A DNA stretch of 17,757 nt from Candidatus Fermentibacterota bacterium (GTDB lineage Bacteria; JAFGKV01): contig JAFGKV010000100.1 in the NCBI GenBank assembly GCA_016928395.1, positions 1 to 17,757 on the forward strand. Direction: 5' to 3'. Each line of letters begins with the position of its first letter. The first letter of the stretch is position 1. The notes under the pieces were generated by a model. It searched no databases and was not told the DNA's origin. It was given only the letters and a program-made list of their open reading frames with translations. The translations under genes and the position numbers were made by a program. This document shows positions 14,240-17,757 of this stretch, in pieces.

Positions 14240-16438
14240 GTGAAGATGCTGTGCGTATGCCTCGCAGGTCTTGCCCTTGCCGCGGTTCTTGGCTGCTCCA
14301 AGGATTCGACATCCCCCCTCGTCGACGACACCTACGTGCTCGAAGAGACCCAGACCATCGGAGGCGTCGGAGGAACTGTCGAGACTGACGACTTCTCCCT
14401 CTTCATTCCCGCCGGAGCCTTCGCGGAGGACCACACGGTCACGCTCTACGTCTCCTCCGAGGACAGGCCGTTCGAGGAGAACCAGGTGACGCGGACATTC
14501 CGGCTGGAGGGGCTCCCTGAGGAGTATTCACAGCCTTTGCGGGTCAGCATCAAGTATGACGGGGTGCTTTCGGGGGAGACCTACCTTGCCCAGGGATCGC
14601 GCGTCTTCGACTACCTGGCGGGGGATACCGCCGTGGTCCACTCCTTGCGTGCCGCATCGGACTCCGCGGGGTACCTGGTCGCCCAGATACCCCAGGTTCA
14701 TCAGGGCGTGTCGCGTCTTCGTCACGGCATTCACATGCACCGAGGGGCCGCCGACGGCGCTGCGGATCCGCTGGAGCTTCTCGGGCTCAACGGATACAGC
14801 ACCAGGGAGACCGAGCACTTCGCCATCAGGTATCCGCTGCATCTGGTCGAGGTGAATATGGGCCATGTGGCCGAGCTTCTCGAGGGTTGCTACCAGACCG
14901 TGGTTGATGATATCCACCTTAGTTATGAAGCGCGATGGTGGCAGTGGCCCATAGGGGTCGTGGTCAAGAGGTTACCATCGGACGCGCCGCGGAGCGTTTC
15001 CTGCGCGCGGTTCCCGGACAGAGTATCGCTCAGCATAGACCAGGCCACGCTGAGCCGGGGCGATCTGGCGACAGTGCGGGTTGATGCCGGGCAAGAGCTT
15101 CTGGCCTTGGCCTTGGAATCGTATGATCGGTTCGATCCCGCTGACGTGCCGCGGTTCTGGCTCGCGTTGGCCACCTTGGTATGGGCTCAGGAATGGTGTG
15201 TCGACGGCCCCGGCTACCAGTACCCGGACTCCTTCGTCGGCAGGGAGATGGCGCCCTTCCACGGCATGCGGGCCGGCGCTGGGCAGGACTGGCAGTCTGT
15301 ACGATTACACGGCTTCGGCATGTCGGCCCTGATCGAGTACCTGGTGAACGACCCGCGATACGGCGAGTATGGCATACGGAACACCTTCGAGGCGATTTGG
15401 GGCGGCACCGCGCCCACCGCCGCACTGCTGAACAACGTAAACGCGTTGGTCTCGGAGTGGTGGCCGCAGTTCTTCAAGGCCTACGTAGGCGGCGAGCTCT
15501 ACGGGGTGGGAAAGGGTGTCTTCACCAGCAGTTCGAACCTGTCGGGAAGCTGGACGATCGCCACCGGAGATGACAGCGTGAAGGTATTCACCGGACGCTA
15601 CCCGGATCTCTCGGCGAAGCTCTACCTGATCAACCTGGACTACCCGACGATCGATGAGAGCGCCGACCTGCTACTCGCGCTCGGGGGGCAGACCGGGTAT
15701 CAGGAGCCCTGGGGCGTGATGGCGTTCGGCGTTGGTGCGACATCGCTGGAGTACTGGGGCCATTCCATTGCCCAGGGTTCGACCAGTCTGCAGGTGCCAG
15801 GCCTCAAGGCTCTGTACGACGCGGGCACACGACAGATCCTCGTTGTCGCCATCTGCAGCAATCCCTCCGACACCTATCTCCAGGAGACCGATGCCGATCT
15901 CGAGATCAGGATAACCCAGGAGGAGGAACCGATTGGAGGAGAGTGGAACGCAGGGCACCTCTACCTCTGGTCGATCCGGGGTCAGTACGCAAGGGACTAC
16001 TTCGATCCCGGTGAGGAGGATACAGAGTACGAGTATGCGGATAGAAATTTCGAATCTGTCTACTTCCAGGGGAGCACGACGGGGAACACCTTCACCGCGA
16101 GCTGGGACAACACCGTCCTAAGCTATCGTTATCAGGGCTCGGTTCTGGCCGTCTTCAGCGGGGATCCTCCGAGTGAGATTTCGGAGATCGAATGGAACGA
16201 GACGATCAGTACGGATACCGTCACAAGGAGCTACTCCATCACCATGAATGGCGTGCCGGTTTCAAGCAACTGGGACAACGGGTTCACGGCAGAGGTCTGG
16301 GGAGGGGAGACCTGTGACTATCTTGGTTCGCTGTTTCATACGATCACCTATGCCACGTTTCGAGACGTGCTGCAGGAGTGGGAGTGCAACACCGAGTATC
16401 CGCAAAGCGGCATCAGGCTGAGCTTCTCGAAGGAGTAG
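14240..16438 (+). CDS. Large lipoprotein with ZU5-like N-terminus, function unknown
   Basis: I do not recognise the full protein (732 residues). A lipoprotein signal ends VLGC with lipidated Cys19. Residues about 33-110 follow the ZU5-like pattern seen in bacterial surface proteins (GGTVETDDFSLFIPAGAF, then beta strands). Residues about 185-330 recall the layout of peptidase-MA-like domains (EHFAIRYP, later a helix followed by a PRFWLALATLVW stretch), but the place where HExxH would sit reads AGQELLALAL and lacks both His. The C-terminal third is beta-rich with many Tyr, Trp and acidic residues. The GTG at 14240 is chosen because GAGGAGG (14227-14233) lies six bases upstream; an in-frame ATG at 14201 lies upstream of that site. 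It is first in a three-gene plus-strand cluster, divergent from phoB, and should sit on a membrane facing the periplasm or outside. Confidence 0.8.
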   Translation: MKMLCVCLAGLALAAVLGCSKDSTSPLVDDTYVLEETQTIGGVGGTVETDDFSLFIPAGAFAEDHTVTLYVSSEDRPFEENQVTRTFRLEGLPEEYSQPLRVSIKYDGVLSGETYLAQGSRVFDYLAGDTAVVHSLRAASDSAGYLVAQIPQVHQGVSRLRHGIHMHRGAADGAADPLELLGLNGYSTRETEHFAIRYPLHLVEVNMGHVAELLEGCYQTVVDDIHLSYEARWWQWPIGVVVKRLPSDAPRSVSCARFPDRVSLSIDQATLSRGDLATVRVDAGQELLALALESYDRFDPADVPRFWLALATLVWAQEWCVDGPGYQYPDSFVGREMAPFHGMRAGAGQDWQSVRLHGFGMSALIEYLVNDPRYGEYGIRNTFEAIWGGTAPTAALLNNVNALVSEWWPQFFKAYVGGELYGVGKGVFTSSSNLSGSWTIATGDDSVKVFTGRYPDLSAKLYLINLDYPTIDESADLLLALGGQTGYQEPWGVMAFGVGATSLEYWGHSIAQGSTSLQVPGLKALYDAGTRQILVVAICSNPSDTYLQETDADLEIRITQEEEPIGGEWNAGHLYLWSIRGQYARDYFDPGEEDTEYEYADRNFESVYFQGSTTGNTFTASWDNTVLSYRYQGSVLAVFSGDPPSEISEIEWNETISTDTVTRSYSITMNGVPVSSNWDNGFTAEVWGGETCDYLGSLFHTITYATFRDVLQEWECNTEYPQSGIRLSFSKE

Positions 16439-16493
16439 TCTTCGCACGGGATCGTAGCTGAGCGTCTTCGAGGATAGACAAAGGAGGGAGCGA

Positions 16494-17048
16494 ATGAGAC
16501 ATCCGAGTGTCACTATGCTCATGGGGGTTCTGTTGCTGGGTGCGCCCGGCGCAGGCGCAATCGGTGTCACCGTCGGGGGATTCGGGGGGTACAATGTCCC
16601 CATCCTTCAGGATGATGTCGGGCCCGGGCCGCTGTACGGCATGAGAGTCAAGCTCAAGAGCGAGCTACCCTTTGTGCTGCAGCCGTACTTCGCCATGGTT
16701 TCGGAGGGTGATGTCGATTACGCCGAAGAAGGAATCGAGTTCACGCAGGAAGGCGGTTCATTCACTTCCTTCGGGCTGGATCTGGCCTTTGGCGGGTACC
16801 GTGATGAACCAGGCATCAGCCCGTACTTCGTGGTGGGAATCGGCGCCTATTCGCGAGATCCCGGCCAGAAGTACCGGGAGACACTCACCAGCTTCGGGGT
16901 CGACCTTGGATTCGGCGTGGTCAGCAAGGTCGCTCCCATGCTGGATTTCGACCTGAGCGCCCGGGTACTTGCCTTCATGCTCGATGAGGGGGGATCCAGG
17001 AAAAGCCTCGGGATAGCGGCCGGTCTGAACTACTACTTCGCGCGATGA
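16494..17048 (+). CDS. Small exported beta-barrel-like outer-membrane protein, unknown
   Basis: This 184-residue protein has a signal peptide (about 1-22, ending AGAGA before IGVTVGGFGGY). The mature part alternates short amphipathic strands with Gly/Asp-rich turns. Strand-like stretches include GGFGGYNVPI, QPYFAMVS, SFTSFGLDLAFGG, SPYFVVGIGAYS and KSLGIAAGLNYYF near the end. The length and pattern fit an eight-stranded barrel of the OmpA/OmpW-like or outer-membrane-beta-barrel kind; I cannot name a family. ATG at 16494 follows AAAGGAGGG by five bases, a strong site. It begins 55 bases after the lipoprotein gene with no terminator between, and its TGA overlaps a possible ATG of the next frame, so the three genes look like one operon. 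Confidence 0.75.
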   Translation: MRHPSVTMLMGVLLLGAPGAGAIGVTVGGFGGYNVPILQDDVGPGPLYGMRVKLKSELPFVLQPYFAMVSEGDVDYAEEGIEFTQEGGSFTSFGLDLAFGGYRDEPGISPYFVVGIGAYSRDPGQKYRETLTSFGVDLGFGVVSKVAPMLDFDLSARVLAFMLDEGGSRKSLGIAAGLNYYFAR

Positions 17049-17065
17049 GAAGGGAGGTATGCAGC

Positions 17066-17596
17066 ATGAGACGACACAAGGCGTTCTTCATGGGGATGGC
17101 GCTGCTTGGGGCACTGTGTGGCGGGTGCTTTCTCATCAGCGCCCAGATGACCATTGTCTACAAGGCCGGCGATGGGTTCGGGACGGCAGACCAGTCGGTG
17201 TACAGCTACCATGTCGATCTCAACGACAATAGCGACTACCGCGAACACAATGACAAGATCAAGAACGTTGAGGCCTTCGGATTCGACGTGACCGTCGCCA
17301 ATCTCACCGGCAGTCCGGCCAACGGTGAAGGATACATCTCGTTCTCCGAGATCGTCTCGCCCACCGTAGCGAACATCCAGGCCCAGGCGACACGGGTCTT
17401 CTCGGGGATACCGCTGGAGCCCGGTGAGACACGCACTATCACCTACGACGAGTCGCAGCGTTATATCGACCGAATCGATGTCCTCGATGAGGCCATCAAA
17501 CAGGGCATCGTCTGGTTCTACGTGATCACCGACCAGGGGATCCGGATCTCGAGTACCGGCCTCACCTTGGTGATGACCGTCAACCTCCAGGCGTAG
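17066..17596 (+). CDS. Small probable lipoprotein, unknown function
   Basis: This 176-residue protein is not recognised. A positively charged start (MRRHK), a hydrophobic stretch and a Cys at residue 21 (LCGGC) suggest a lipoprotein signal, although Cys at -3 is unusual for a lipobox. The mature part is beta-rich without further membrane segments (for example MTIVYKAGDGFG, EAFGFDVTVANLTG, WFYVITDQGIRIS, LTLVMTVNLQA), and could be an immunoglobulin-like or jelly-roll fold. ATG at 17066 has AAGGGAGG eight bases upstream; an in-frame ATG at 17045 overlaps the preceding stop and lies before that site. It is the last gene of the divergent envelope cluster and is followed by a hairpin and an octamer array. 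Confidence 0.75.
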   Translation: MRRHKAFFMGMALLGALCGGCFLISAQMTIVYKAGDGFGTADQSVYSYHVDLNDNSDYREHNDKIKNVEAFGFDVTVANLTGSPANGEGYISFSEIVSPTVANIQAQATRVFSGIPLEPGETRTITYDESQRYIDRIDVLDEAIKQGIVWFYVITDQGIRISSTGLTLVMTVNLQA

Positions 17597-17613
17597 ATCG
17601 CCGTCTGTTTTTC

Positions 17614-17643
17614 GGTGCGAGACGGCCCCGACCGTCTCGCACC
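17614..17643 (+). terminator. Perfect 12-bp hairpin after the lipoprotein operon
   Basis: GGTGCGAGACGG (17614-17625) pairs fully with CCGTCTCGCACC (17632-17643) around the loop CCCCGA. It starts 17 bases after the last stop of the plus-strand cluster. The T run (GTTTTT) comes before the stem, not after it, so it is not a standard intrinsic terminator. It may act as a terminator without a U tract or protect the 3' end of the message. Confidence 0.55.
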
Positions 17644-17661
17644 CAGGGATCTGCGCGCCTG

Positions 17662-17757
17662 CCTCCATCCCTCCATCATTCCATCCCTCCATCATTCCAT
17701 CGTTCCATCCCTCCATCATTCCATCGTTCCATCGTTCCATTGTTCCATCGTTCCATC
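17662..17757 (+). repeat. Octamer tandem array, twelve units, running off the window
   Basis: Twelve unbroken octamers run to the window edge. They are of three kinds, CCTCCATC, ATTCCATC and GTTCCATC, with one ending in T. The first six read CC, CC, AT, CC, AT, GT before TCCATC. The minus-strand open frame crossing the array gives only a repetitive Trp/Asn/Asp/Gly/Met peptide and is not a gene. It is the same unit family as the array downstream of phoU, and in both places the upstream operon is transcribed into the TCCATC sense. Confidence 0.92.

Noticed and set aside
17033-17740. 235-codon minus-strand frame starting in the octamer array
   Set aside because: Its N-terminus is the repeat translated into a Met/Glu/Gly/Trp/Asn/Asp peptide, and the rest is antisense to the small lipoprotein gene.

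Overview
This GC-rich window comes from a Gram-negative (diderm) bacterium. It encodes an outer-membrane porin with a C-terminal Phe, a small exported beta-barrel-like protein, lipoproteins and a periplasm-facing Pst transporter. I see no rRNA, integrase, transposase or CRISPR array. The lineage cannot be fixed from the sequence alone. GC-rich coding with several families of short tandem intergenic repeats would suit an uncultivated FCB-like or deltaproteobacterial-like lineage, but that is only inference.

Layout. Bases 1-185 hold short tandem repeats (GAGTAC hexamers, GGAGATR and GCCGACA heptamers). Next come two minus-strand tRNA genes, Pro(TGG) then Arg(TCT), with a recognisable promoter. 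A bacteriohemerythrin gene on the plus strand (754-1182) faces a minus-strand two-component pair, a soluble PAS-GAF-GAF NarL-type histidine kinase and its NarL/FixJ regulator. The convergent gap carries a very strong GC hairpin whose minus strand can also be read as a G-quadruplex.

The core of the window is a phosphate-starvation locus on the minus strand, read from 14004 down to 4916: phoB, phoR, a Porin_5-type porin, pstS, pstC, pstA, pstB, phoU. PhoR and PhoB would sense and report phosphate limitation. The porin would let solute cross the outer membrane, PstS would bind phosphate in the periplasm, PstCAB would import it, and PhoU would feed transport status back to PhoR. Upstream of the porin lie four tandem 11-bp Pho-box half-sites followed by a -10-like hexamer, then a leader rich in inverted repeats. 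No comparable Pho box precedes pstS, which suggests that porin and pstSCAB-phoU are expressed from the porin promoter.

Divergent from phoB, on the plus strand, is a three-gene envelope cluster of unknown function (14240-17596). It consists of a large lipoprotein with a ZU5-like N-terminal region and what may be a dead peptidase-like domain, a small beta-barrel-like protein, and a small probable lipoprotein. The cluster ends at a perfect 12-bp hairpin and an octamer array ((A/G)TTCCATC) that runs off the window. The same octamer lies downstream of phoU, in the same sense relative to the upstream operon.

The main metabolic content is a recognisable pho regulon. The less ordinary signals are the Pho-box array and structured leader, the orientation-conserved octamer arrays, the kinase with HHE in place of HDE and a Cys cluster in its PAS domain, the large extracytoplasmic insertion in PstA, and the unknown lipoprotein cluster.
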